64,000 nt of DNA from Prado023 sp963788325 (GTDB lineage: Bacteria; Actinomycetota; Actinomycetes; S36-B12; CAIYMF01): assembly GCA_963788325.1 (NCBI GenBank), contig CAWBGJ010000001.1:1-64000 (forward strand), read 5' to 3'. Within the stretch, counting starts at the first letter, position 1; the number at the start of each line of letters is the position of its first letter. Below the pieces are notes generated by a model, which did no database searches, had not been told where the DNA came from, and was given only the letters and a program-made list of their open reading frames with translations. Both the position numbers and the translations under genes were made by a program. Shown one piece after another: positions 44,786-52,447 of the stretch.

Positions 44786-45862
44786 CTAGACGCCTTCGCC
44801 GACCGCTCCCCCATTCCCGTCCGGTGCGTCGTCATCAAAGGGCAGGCCCACCTGACCGATACCCGCCGGCGGGGTCATGCCCAGGTGGCGCCAGGCGGCC
44901 TCCGTGGCCATCCGTCCGCGCGGGGTCCGGTACATCAGCCCCGCGCGCACCAGGAACGGTTCGGCCACGGTCTCCACCGTCTCGGGCTCCTCGGCCACGG
45001 CCACGGCCAACGTGGACAGGCCCACCGGCCCACCCCGGAAGGTGCGCAGCAGGGCCTCGAGGACCGAGCGGTCCAGACGGTCCAGACCCAGGGCATCGAC
45101 CTCGTAGAGGTCCAGGGCAGCGTGCGCGGTGGCCCGGTCCAGGGCTCGGTCGCCGTGCACGAGGGCGAAGTCGCGCACCCTGCGCAGGAGCCGGTTGGCC
45201 ACGCGGGGAGTGCCTCTGGACCGGCCGGCGATCTCCGCGGCACCGCCCGCATCGAGGTCGACCCCCATCAACCGGGCGGAGCGATTGACGATGGTGACCA
45301 GATCGGCGTCGGCATAGAAGTCCATGTGCGCGGTGAACCCGAACCGGTCGCGCAGCGGTCCGGGCAGCAAGCCGGCACGCGTCGTGGCCCCCACCAGTGT
45401 GAAGGGGGCCAGCTCCAGGGGGATCGCCGTCGCTCCCGGTCCCTTGCCCACGACGATGTCGACCCGGAAGTCCTCCATGGCGACGTAGAGCATCTCCTCG
45501 GCGGGACGAGCCATGCGGTGGATCTCGTCGAGGAACAGCACCTCACCCGGCACCAGGCTGCTGAGCACCGCCGCGAGGTCCCCGGCGTGCTGGATCGCCG
45601 GGCCCGAGGTGATGCGCATCGGTGCTGCCATCTCACCGGAGATGATCATCGCGAGGGTGGTCTTGCCCAAACCCGGGGGCCCGGACAGCAGGACATGGTC
45701 GGCGGTGGCGTTGCGGTGCCGGGCAGCCTCGAGCACCAGACCGAGCTGGGAGCGCACCCGGTCCTGCCCCACGAAGTCGGCCAGGCTGCGCGGGCGCAGT
45801 GCCCCCTCCGCGGCGATGTCCTCGGCGTCGGCGAGTCCATCGAGGATGTCCTCGTCGCTCAT
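44786..45862 (-). CDS. ruvB: Holliday-junction branch-migration helicase RuvB
   Basis: RuvB is the AAA+ motor of the RuvAB branch-migration complex. The 358-residue protein starts MSDEDILDGLADAED and has RPRSLADFVGQDRVR, Walker A GPPGLGKTTLA, Walker B VLFLDEIHRM, sensor 1 LVGATTRAG and the C-terminal winged helix (YRTPRGRMATEAAWRHLG). The ATG at 45862 overlaps ruvA by ATGA; the longer frame to 46030 is a shadow inside ruvA. Confidence 0.97.
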   Translation of the reverse strand: MSDEDILDGLADAEDIAAEGALRPRSLADFVGQDRVRSQLGLVLEAARHRNATADHVLLSGPPGLGKTTLAMIISGEMAAPMRITSGPAIQHAGDLAAVLSSLVPGEVLFLDEIHRMARPAEEMLYVAMEDFRVDIVVGKGPGATAIPLELAPFTLVGATTRAGLLPGPLRDRFGFTAHMDFYADADLVTIVNRSARLMGVDLDAGGAAEIAGRSRGTPRVANRLLRRVRDFALVHGDRALDRATAHAALDLYEVDALGLDRLDRSVLEALLRTFRGGPVGLSTLAVAVAEEPETVETVAEPFLVRAGLMYRTPRGRMATEAAWRHLGMTPPAGIGQVGLPFDDDAPDGNGGAVGEGV

Positions 45863-46467
45863 GCGCGGTCCAGGTGGCGCAGGGCCGAGCGCAGCAACCC
45901 GGGCACGGATGGGTGTCCGCCCGCAGCGAGCACCGCCTCTGCCTCGGGGCGCACCGCGTCCGTTGCGGCGCGGGCGTCCCGCGGCGGCCAGCCCAGGGCG
46001 ATCAGTCCGTCGACGACCGGCCCGGACCACTGGCTGGGCTGTGGTGCGGCTGCGGTCGGGGAGCTCGGGGCGTCCAGGCGGTCCTTGAGCTCCAGCGCGA
46101 TGCGAGCCGCACCCTTGCGGCCGATCCCCGGTGGCCTGGACAGGGTCGCGAGGTCGTCGGTGGCCACAGCCGCGCGCAACTCCTCGACGGTCAGCACCGC
46201 CAGGATCGCCTGCGCGGTGCGCGGCCCGATCCCGGTCACGGACTGCAGGACATCGAAGGTGCGCCGCTCCTGCTCGTCGGTGAACCCGAACAGCGTCAGG
46301 GAGTCCTCGCGGACCACCAGCGCCGTGGGCACGCGGGCCGGGCTGCCGGGTCGCAGGTCGGCCAGGGCACGCGCATGCAGCAGCACGCTCAACCCGACGC
46401 CGCCCACCTCGATGACGGCATGGTCAACCGACACCGAGTCGACGGTGCCGTGCACGAACGCGATCAC
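45859..46467 (-). CDS. ruvA: Holliday-junction DNA helicase subunit RuvA
   Basis: RuvA binds the four-way junction as a tetramer and loads RuvB. The 202-residue protein has the N-terminal OB fold (MIAFVHGTVDSVSVDHAVIEVGG), two helix-hairpin-helix motifs (LQSVTGIGPRTAQAIL and SRPPGIGRKGAARIAL) and a C-terminal domain that contacts RuvB (DGLIALGWPPRDARAATDAV). It overlaps ruvC and ruvB by four bases each. Confidence 0.97.
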   Translation of the reverse strand: MIAFVHGTVDSVSVDHAVIEVGGVGLSVLLHARALADLRPGSPARVPTALVVREDSLTLFGFTDEQERRTFDVLQSVTGIGPRTAQAILAVLTVEELRAAVATDDLATLSRPPGIGRKGAARIALELKDRLDAPSSPTAAAPQPSQWSGPVVDGLIALGWPPRDARAATDAVRPEAEAVLAAGGHPSVPGLLRSALRHLDRA

Positions 46468-47114
46468 CGCGGACCTCCGATCCGCACGCCGACGCCCGGA
46501 TCACGCGGTGCCGCGCCAGACGCCCCACGCGACGCGGATGTCCGCGCAGCCTGCGGTCCTGGTGCCTGAGCGCGCGGAGCGGCCCGGCGCGGAATCCGCG
46601 AGGGTGCTGCAGCTGCCACCGCGTCGGCAATCCGCGAACTGGCCGAGCCGCGCCACACGTGGCAGATCGCCAGGGCCAGCGCGTCGGTGGCATCCACGGG
46701 CTTGGGTGCTGCGTCCAGGCGCAGGATGCGCACCACCATCCCTGCCACCTGGGCCTTGTCTGCACGCCCGGTCCCGGTGACCGCTGCCTTGACCTCCGTG
46801 GGCGTGTGCCAGGCGACCGGGAGGCCAGCACGCGCGGCGGCCAGGACAGCCACCGCGGAGGCCTGCGCCGTGCCCATCACCGAGTTCAGGTTGTGCTGAG
46901 CGAACATCCGCTCCACGACCACGACATCCGGCGAGGTCGCTGCGATCAGGTCCTCGATCCCCACGCTGAGGGTCATCAGCCGTTGGGCAAGCGGGTCCGC
47001 CGAGGGCGTGATGAGCACCTCCACGTGGCGCAGGGTCAGGGCTCGGCCCGGCGCACCGTCGATGACACCCAGGCCGCAGCGCGTCAGGCCGGGATCAACT
47101 CCGAGAACGCGCAT
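46464..47114 (-). CDS. ruvC: Holliday-junction endonuclease RuvC
   Basis: RuvC resolves Holliday junctions by symmetric cuts. The 216-residue enzyme has the RNase H-fold catalytic acids in MRVLGVDPGLTRCG (D7), VVVVERMFAQHN and VDATDALALAICH. A basic, alanine-rich C-terminal tail of about 45 residues extends beyond the usual end. The ATG at 47114 has a GGAGG site; the longer frame to 47285 would run over the LexA box. It is first in the ruvCAB operon. Confidence 0.97.
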   Translation of the reverse strand: MRVLGVDPGLTRCGLGVIDGAPGRALTLRHVEVLITPSADPLAQRLMTLSVGIEDLIAATSPDVVVVERMFAQHNLNSVMGTAQASAVAVLAAARAGLPVAWHTPTEVKAAVTGTGRADKAQVAGMVVRILRLDAAPKPVDATDALALAICHVWRGSASSRIADAVAAAAPSRIPRRAAPRAQAPGPQAARTSASRGASGAAPRDPGVGVRIGGPR

Positions 47115-47128
47115 GCCACCTCCTGATA

Positions 47129-47142
47129 CGAACAGGTGTTCG
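47129..47142 (-). promoter_or_regulatory. LexA (SOS) box upstream of ruvCAB
   Basis: CGAACAGGTGTTCG is a perfect CGAAC-N4-GTTCG palindrome, the actinobacterial/Gram-positive LexA consensus, 14 bases before the ruvC start. It implies DNA-damage induction of ruvC, ruvA and ruvB. It sits within the 244-base divergent region also serving the sulfide:quinone reductase, whose start is 216 bases away. Confidence 0.85.
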
Positions 47143-47358
47143 CACCCTATCCGGCCCGCCGCCAGCCCGGAGCCGCGACACGCGCCGCCGCGGCCCGGAT
47201 CCGGGGGTTCACGTCGGACCTGCACCGGGGCCCGCCTCTGACCGCCCGTCGCGCGGTACCGACCGCTCACCGCCCTGGTCAGCATGGTCGACCACCGGCC
47301 GTTCGCCCGCCCCAGTCACGGGTCTAGGCTCGAAACACCTTCAGATCAAGGAGCCACC

Positions 47359-48816
47359 ATGGCACGCGTTGTCATCCTCGGGGCCGGAGTGTCCGGCCAC
47401 ACAGCGGCCCTGCACCTGCGCCGCAAGCTCGACAAGTCCCACGAGGTCGTGGTCGTCGCACCGAACGCCAAGTGGAACTGGATCCCGTCGAACATCTGGG
47501 TCGGCGTGGGCAAGATGACCCGCGAGCAGGTGACGTTCCCGCTCGCCCCGATCTACGCGCGCAAGGGCATCGAGTTCCATCAGGCCCTCGGCGTGGCCAT
47601 GCACCCCGAGGGTGGCCCGGACTCCACGCGGCCCTACGTGGACATCAAGTACACCGATGCCACCAAGGTCGGGCAGGAGGGGCGCCTGGAGTACGACTAC
47701 CTGATCAACGCCACTGGCCCGAAGCTCAACTTCGGCGCCACCCCTGGCCTGGGTCCCGACGGCTACACGGTCTCGGTGTGCACAGACAGCCACGCCATAG
47801 AGGCCGCCGAGCACCTCGCCGCGGCCATCGAGACGATGCGGGGTGGCCAGCGGCAGACCCTCGTGGTCGGCACCGGTCATGGCACCTGCACCTGCGAGGG
47901 TGCGGCGTTCGAGTACGCCTTCAACGTCGAGCATGAGCTGCGCGAGGCCGGCGTGCGCGACATGGCCGACCTGATCTACCTGTCCAACGAGTATGAGCTC
48001 GGCGACTTCGGGGTCGGCGGCATGATCTTCACCCAGAAGGGCTTCCAGACCACCAGCAAGACCTGGACCGAGTCGCTGTTCCGCGAACGCGGCATGAAGG
48101 CGATCACCGGTGCGCACGTGGAGCGGGTCGAGCCCGGCGTCATCCACTACGAGCAGCTCGACGGCAGCAAGAACGAGCTCGCCTACGACTTCGCGATGCT
48201 CCTGCCGCCGTTCCGAGGTGCGGACCTCAAGGCCTACGACGTGGCCGACCAGGACATAACCGCCGAGATCTTCGCCCCCAACGGGTTCATGAAGGTCGAC
48301 GCCGACTACTCGGGCAAGCCCTACGACCAGTGGTTGGCCGAGGATTGGCCGAGCACCTACCAGTGCCCGAAGTACACCAACGTCTTTGCCGTCGGGATCG
48401 CCTTCGCGCCGCCGCACCAGATCTCCGAGCCGCGAAAGAGCGTGAACGGGACCGTCATCACCCCGGCGCCCCCGCGCACCGGGATGCCGTCGGGGGTCAT
48501 GGGCAAGGTGGCCGCGGACAACATAGCCGCGATGATCGCCAGCGGGTCGACCGAACCCGAACACACCGCCTCGATGGCGAAGATGGGCGCGGCCTGCATC
48601 GCCTCGGCCGGGGCGGGCTGGACCAAGGGCACCGCTGCAGCGATGACGATGTACCCGATCGTGCCCGACTACGTGAAGTACCCGGGCATCGGGCGCAGCT
48701 CGAAGGACACCTACGGCGAGATCGGTCTGGGAGGGCACTGGGTCAAGAGCATGCTGCACTACCTGTTCATCTACAAGGCCAAGGCCAAGCCGGGCTGGTT
48801 CCTCATCCCCGAGTGA
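47359..48816 (+). CDS. sqr: Sulfide:quinone reductase (FAD-dependent)
   Basis: SQR is a peripheral membrane flavoprotein that oxidises sulfide to sulfane sulfur and passes electrons to the quinone pool. The 485-residue protein starts with the FAD dinucleotide fold (VVILGAGVSGHTAALHLRRKL). It has the KWNWIPSNIWVGVGKM segment, the second glycine motif region (VVGTGHGTCTCEGAAFEY, which includes two cysteines) and C-terminal residues (YLFIYKAKAKPGWFLIPE) forming a membrane-binding helix pair. The ATG at 47359 has AAGGAG before it. A -10-like TAGGCT lies at 47325-47330. It leads the sulfur-redox island; the class of SQR is not resolved here. Confidence 0.88.
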   Translation: MARVVILGAGVSGHTAALHLRRKLDKSHEVVVVAPNAKWNWIPSNIWVGVGKMTREQVTFPLAPIYARKGIEFHQALGVAMHPEGGPDSTRPYVDIKYTDATKVGQEGRLEYDYLINATGPKLNFGATPGLGPDGYTVSVCTDSHAIEAAEHLAAAIETMRGGQRQTLVVGTGHGTCTCEGAAFEYAFNVEHELREAGVRDMADLIYLSNEYELGDFGVGGMIFTQKGFQTTSKTWTESLFRERGMKAITGAHVERVEPGVIHYEQLDGSKNELAYDFAMLLPPFRGADLKAYDVADQDITAEIFAPNGFMKVDADYSGKPYDQWLAEDWPSTYQCPKYTNVFAVGIAFAPPHQISEPRKSVNGTVITPAPPRTGMPSGVMGKVAADNIAAMIASGSTEPEHTASMAKMGAACIASAGAGWTKGTAAAMTMYPIVPDYVKYPGIGRSSKDTYGEIGLGGHWVKSMLHYLFIYKAKAKPGWFLIPE

Positions 48817-48842
48817 CTCGGACCGAGACGGAAAGGACTGCC

Positions 48843-48989
48843 ATGGATACCACGCAAGAGAGCATCGCCAAGGCGCCGATGCCCACAGAGAAGACCGTGC
48901 GCAACCGGACCAACCTCGCGGTCCAGACCTGGCGCTTCGCTGCTGTGAACGTGCGGATGATCAAGATGATCCTGAAGGGTCACCACTGA
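48843..48989 (+). CDS. 48-residue basic small protein downstream of sqr
   Basis: This short gene starts at ATG 48843, 26 bases after the sqr stop, with a GAAAGGA site. It encodes MDTTQESIAKAPMPTEKTVR and then RTNLAVQTWRFAAVNVRMIK-like residues, ending MILKGHH. The second half is basic and amphipathic, compatible with a membrane-surface helix. Its close coupling to sqr suggests a partner or anchor for it; I know of no assigned function. Confidence 0.62.
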   Translation: MDTTQESIAKAPMPTEKTVRNRTNLAVQTWRFAAVNVRMIKMILKGHH

Positions 48990-49086
48990 GGGCCGCTGCG
49001 GGGCCCTGACCCAGACCGAACCCACGGACCAAGGACCCTGCCCACCTGCTTGAGCGCGCGCTAGGGTGTTCTTGGAGGTGGGAATC

Positions 49087-49530
49087 ATGAGCATTACGGC
49101 ACGTCCACTGGTGGTGGTGGGGGTCGACGGCTCCGCCCTGAGCATCCATGCGGTCCGCTGGGCCGCCACGTACGCCAAGACCGTCGAGGGTTCGCTGCTG
49201 GCGGTGACCGGGTACGAGGTTCCCTGGACCATCTTCTTCACCCCGACCTCGACCGAGGCCGACTACGAGTCCGCGGCGCGCGCCACGCTCGAGGCGTCGG
49301 TCACTGAAGCGCTGGGCAGCGAGCCCGATGTCCCGGTGGCCACACGGCTGATGGCCAATCGCCCGGCACACGCGCTGACCGACTCAGCCGTAGGTGCGGA
49401 CCTGCTGGTCGTGGGCAGCCACGGCCGCGGGGAGATGCCCGGGATGCACCTGGGCTCGGTGGCCAACTACTGCGTGCACCACGCGCCATGCCCGGTACTG
49501 GTCTACCGCACTGCGCAGAGTGGCCGATAG
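49087..49530 (+). CDS. Universal stress protein (UspA family)
   Basis: This 147-residue single-domain USP begins with the conserved VVVGVDGSALSIHAVRWAATYA. It has the nucleotide-binding loop VVGSHGRGEMPGMHLGSVANYC, where the GxxG-x9-GS pattern is largely kept, and ends CPVLVYR. The ATG at 49087 is preceded by GGAGGTGGG. USPs of this type bind ATP and respond to stress or redox state. It sits between two sulfur-redox genes and may be co-regulated with them. A -10-like TAGGGT lies at 49062-49067. Confidence 0.9.
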   Translation: MSITARPLVVVGVDGSALSIHAVRWAATYAKTVEGSLLAVTGYEVPWTIFFTPTSTEADYESAARATLEASVTEALGSEPDVPVATRLMANRPAHALTDSAVGADLLVVGSHGRGEMPGMHLGSVANYCVHHAPCPVLVYRTAQSGR

Positions 49531-49742
49531 CCGCACGACATCGCCGTGCTACGCAGGAAGGTGACCACCAGGGCGTGGTGTTCCCCGCGGCCACCCTGGT
49601 CGTGGGCGGTGTCCCAGCCCACCGGGAACTCCTGCCAGTCGGTGATCTGAGCGTCGGCGACGGAGGCCACCGCCACCGTCGGGGCCTTGCCCCACGGGCG
49701 CCCCACGATCCCGGTCGGTTCGACGGCGAATGCGACGATCAC
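49503..49742 (-). pseudogene. C-terminally truncated NifX/NifB-type (dinitrogenase Fe-Mo cofactor family) protein, antisense to usp
   Basis: The GTG at 49742 opens a 79-residue frame whose first 60 residues match the family fold: IVAFAVEPTGIVGRPWGKAP, then VAVASVADAQITDWQEF and the HHALVVTFLR segment. The family usually continues with a VVVAGHMG-type strand and totals about 110-130 residues. Here the frame loses similarity after TFLR and stops inside the 3' end of the convergent usp gene. No frame downstream restores the rest. It is likely a remnant or an incompletely sequenced gene. Homologues often sit beside sulfur and redox genes in actinobacteria, so the context is right for an originally functional copy. 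Confidence 0.6.
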
Positions 49743-49794
49743 GTGTACTAGCGTCGGGGCCACGGGCGCAGCGCAGACGAGGATCGGAGTGCTC

Positions 49795-52308
49795 ATGAAG
49801 GTGGTCGTGATCGGCGGCGTGGCAGGCGGTGCATCGGTGGCGGCGCGTGCCCGGCGCATCGACGAGTTCGCCGAGATCATCGTGTTCGAGAAGTCGGGGA
49901 ACGTCTCGTTCGCCAACTGCGGCCTGCCGTATCACATCGGCGAGGTGATCAAGGATCGTGACCGGTTGCTCCTGCAGACCCCGCAGAGCCTGCGCGACTC
50001 GCTGGACATCGATGTGCGGATCGGCACCGAGGTGCTCTCGATCGATCCCGACGCGCACACCGTCACGGCGCGCGACCTGACCACCGGGGCCCAGTACACC
50101 GAATCGTGGGACAAGCTCGCCCTCTGCCCGGGCTCGTCGCCGTTCCGACCCAACCTCCCCGGCCTGGACCATCCCGATGTGATGGTCCTGCGCAATGTGG
50201 AGGACATGGACCAGATCAAGGCCACGGTGGATGCGATCGTCGCCGAGCCCGACCGCCTCAAGCACGCGGTGGTGATCGGTGCGGGGTACATCGGACTGGA
50301 GATGGCCGAGAACCTCCACGAGCGCGGGCTCGCGGTCGAGATCGTGGAGATGACCGACCAGATCATGCCGCCCCTGGACAAGGAACTGTCCACCCCGATG
50401 GAGAACTACCTGCGCGCCCACGGGATAGCCCTGCACCTGGGTACCGCAGCCGCGGCCTTCACCACCAACGCCAGCGGCCAACTGACCGTGGAGCTCGCCA
50501 ACGGCCGGTTCCTCAAGACCTCCCTGGTGATCATGTCGGCCGGAGTGCGGCCGAACACCGAGCTGGCGGTGGCCGCCGGGATCGAGCTCGGCCCGGCTGG
50601 TGGGGTCAAGGTCGACACGCACATGCGCACCTCGCACCCGGACATCTATGCCGCCGGTGACGTGGTCGAGGTGCCGCACACGGTGCTGGGCGGGTCATGG
50701 ATCATCCCGCTGGCCGGTCCGGCCAACCGGCAGGCCCGAGTGGCAGCCGAGAACATGCTGGGCCGCGACACGGAGTACGAGTCGACGCAGGGCACCTCGA
50801 TCGTCAAGGTGTTCGACATGGTCGCCGGTGGCACGGGCGCGACGGAGAAGCAGCTCAAGGTCGCCGGTATCCCCTACCTGCGCGCCCATGTGCATCCCAG
50901 TGGGCACGCCGGCTACTACCCCGGCACCGCCCAGATGGACGTCAAGTGCCTCTACTCCCCCACCGACGGTCGCATCCTCGGTGCCCAGATCGCTGGTTTC
51001 GACGGGGTCGACAAGCGACTGGACGTGTTCGCGACCGTGATCCGGCTGAACGGGACCGTGTACGACCTCGAGAAGCTCGAACTGGCCTACGCGCCGCCGT
51101 TCGGCTCGGCCAAGGACGCGGCCAACATGATCGGGTTCATGGGCGCCAACACCCTGCGCGGGGACCTCGTCGGCTGGTTCTCCACCGACTACCCCGGCAA
51201 CTGCCAGGGCGCGCGGATCATCGACGTCCGCAGCGCCAGCGAGTACGACGTCTGGCACATCCCTGGCGCCGAGTTGGTGCCGCTGCCCACATTGCGCGCC
51301 GCCCAGGCCGATTGGGACCGCGACACCCCCATCCGGCTCTACTGCGCCTCCGGGTTCCGCAGCTACCTCGCGCACCGGATCCTGGTCCAGCGCGGGTTCA
51401 GCGACGTGGCCACCCTCGTCGGCGGGGTCAAGACCTTCCGGGCATACCACCATGTGGCCCCCGACGACGTCCCGGACCCGCTGTACCCGCTGGTGTCCTA
51501 CGCCGAGGAGGAGTCACTGCGCAGCCACGGTGCGCTGCCAGCCGCCGCGAGCGTGGGGACCGGGGTCGAGGTGGACCTGGACTGCACCGGGCTGGCCTGC
51601 CCTGGGCCGATCATGGCCCTGCAGAAGAAGATGGGCGAGCTGGACCCCGGCGACGAGGTCATCGCGCACGTCTCAGACATCGGGTTCCGCCTGGATGCGC
51701 CAGCGTGGGCGGCCAAGAACGGCCATGAGGTCCTTGACCTCAAGCCCGAGGGGCCGGGGATCGTCGCCCGGATCCGCAAGGGCGGGAGCACCGTCGTGGC
51801 GGGCGCCCCGACGGTGAACCCGGTCGCTGCCCGGTTGAAGGAGAAGAAGTCGTTCGTGGTCTTCTCCGGGGACTTCGACAAGGTGCTCGCTGCGTTCATC
51901 ATCGCCAACGGCGCGGTGGCGATGGGCGACGAGGTCTCGATGTTCTTCACCTTCTGGGGCCTGAACGCGCTGCGCCGCCCCGATGCACCGGAGGTGGACA
52001 AGCCGCTCATGGAGAAGGCGATGGCCAAGATGATGCCCGCCGGACCCGACGCGATGAAGCTCTCGCAGATGAACATGCTCGGCGGCGGCACCGCGATGAT
52101 CAAGAAGATCATGCGTGACAACAAGGTGCCCAGCCTGCCCGAACTGATCGACTCGGCAGTTCAGGCCGGCGTCCAACTGGTGGCGTGCACCATGACGATG
52201 GACCTGCTCGGCCTCCACGAGGACGAGCTCATCGACGGCGTGGAGTTCGGTGGCGTGGCGATGTTCCTCGGCGAGGCCAACGAGTCCAACGCGACCTTCT
52301 TCATCTGA
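49795..52308 (+). CDS. Four-module sulfur-redox protein: CoA-disulfide reductase, rhodanese, TusA and DsrE-like domains
   Basis: This 837-residue fusion has four modules. Residues 1-450 form a CoA-disulfide/NADH-polysulfide reductase with FAD motif VIGGVAGGASVAARARR, active cysteine C42 in ANCGLPYHIG and the NAD motif VIGAGYIGLEMAE. Residues about 470-555 are a rhodanese with C517 in YCASGFRS. Residues about 592-665 are a TusA/SirA sulfur-carrier domain with C602 in CTGLACPGPI. Residues about 685-837 are a DsrE/F-type domain with C798 in ACTMTMDLLG. The architecture can reduce or relay persulfide along a cysteine chain. It follows SQR and USP. The ATG at 49795 is chosen because it begins directly with the FAD motif. 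Confidence 0.92.
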   Translation: MKVVVIGGVAGGASVAARARRIDEFAEIIVFEKSGNVSFANCGLPYHIGEVIKDRDRLLLQTPQSLRDSLDIDVRIGTEVLSIDPDAHTVTARDLTTGAQYTESWDKLALCPGSSPFRPNLPGLDHPDVMVLRNVEDMDQIKATVDAIVAEPDRLKHAVVIGAGYIGLEMAENLHERGLAVEIVEMTDQIMPPLDKELSTPMENYLRAHGIALHLGTAAAAFTTNASGQLTVELANGRFLKTSLVIMSAGVRPNTELAVAAGIELGPAGGVKVDTHMRTSHPDIYAAGDVVEVPHTVLGGSWIIPLAGPANRQARVAAENMLGRDTEYESTQGTSIVKVFDMVAGGTGATEKQLKVAGIPYLRAHVHPSGHAGYYPGTAQMDVKCLYSPTDGRILGAQIAGFDGVDKRLDVFATVIRLNGTVYDLEKLELAYAPPFGSAKDAANMIGFMGANTLRGDLVGWFSTDYPGNCQGARIIDVRSASEYDVWHIPGAELVPLPTLRAAQADWDRDTPIRLYCASGFRSYLAHRILVQRGFSDVATLVGGVKTFRAYHHVAPDDVPDPLYPLVSYAEEESLRSHGALPAAASVGTGVEVDLDCTGLACPGPIMALQKKMGELDPGDEVIAHVSDIGFRLDAPAWAAKNGHEVLDLKPEGPGIVARIRKGGSTVVAGAPTVNPVAARLKEKKSFVVFSGDFDKVLAAFIIANGAVAMGDEVSMFFTFWGLNALRRPDAPEVDKPLMEKAMAKMMPAGPDAMKLSQMNMLGGGTAMIKKIMRDNKVPSLPELIDSAVQAGVQLVACTMTMDLLGLHEDELIDGVEFGGVAMFLGEANESNATFFI

Positions 52309-52334
52309 CCCGCCCTCGGACCGCCACGGGCCCC

Positions 52335-52421
52335 GGTTCCTCCACGGCAGCGTCTCGGCGACGCCCAGGTGGAGGAACCGCAGGTTGGGTAGCGCCCAGG
52401 TGGAGGAAATCGGCAGTGCGC
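52335..52421. repeat. Palindromic intergenic element, copy A
   Basis: GGTTCCTCCAC (52335-52345) and GTGGAGGAACC (52369-52379) form an 11-bp inverted repeat, followed by a third half-site, CAGGTGGAGGAAAT (52397-52410), and a GC-rich tail. It occupies the gap between the sulfur fusion gene and the wax synthase. It is related to copy B at 63460-63549, with the same arm and a similar core (TCTCGGCGACGCCCAGG against TCTCGCGACGCGCACG). Confidence 0.8.
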
Positions 52422-52447
52422 GGGCGTGCGCGGCTTCGGGGGGCTGG

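Noticed and set aside
49549..50679. A 376-codon minus-strand frame opposite the start of the sulfur fusion gene
   Set aside because: It is a mirror of the high-GC sense frame. Only the 79-residue NifX-like part in another minus-strand frame shows real family similarity.
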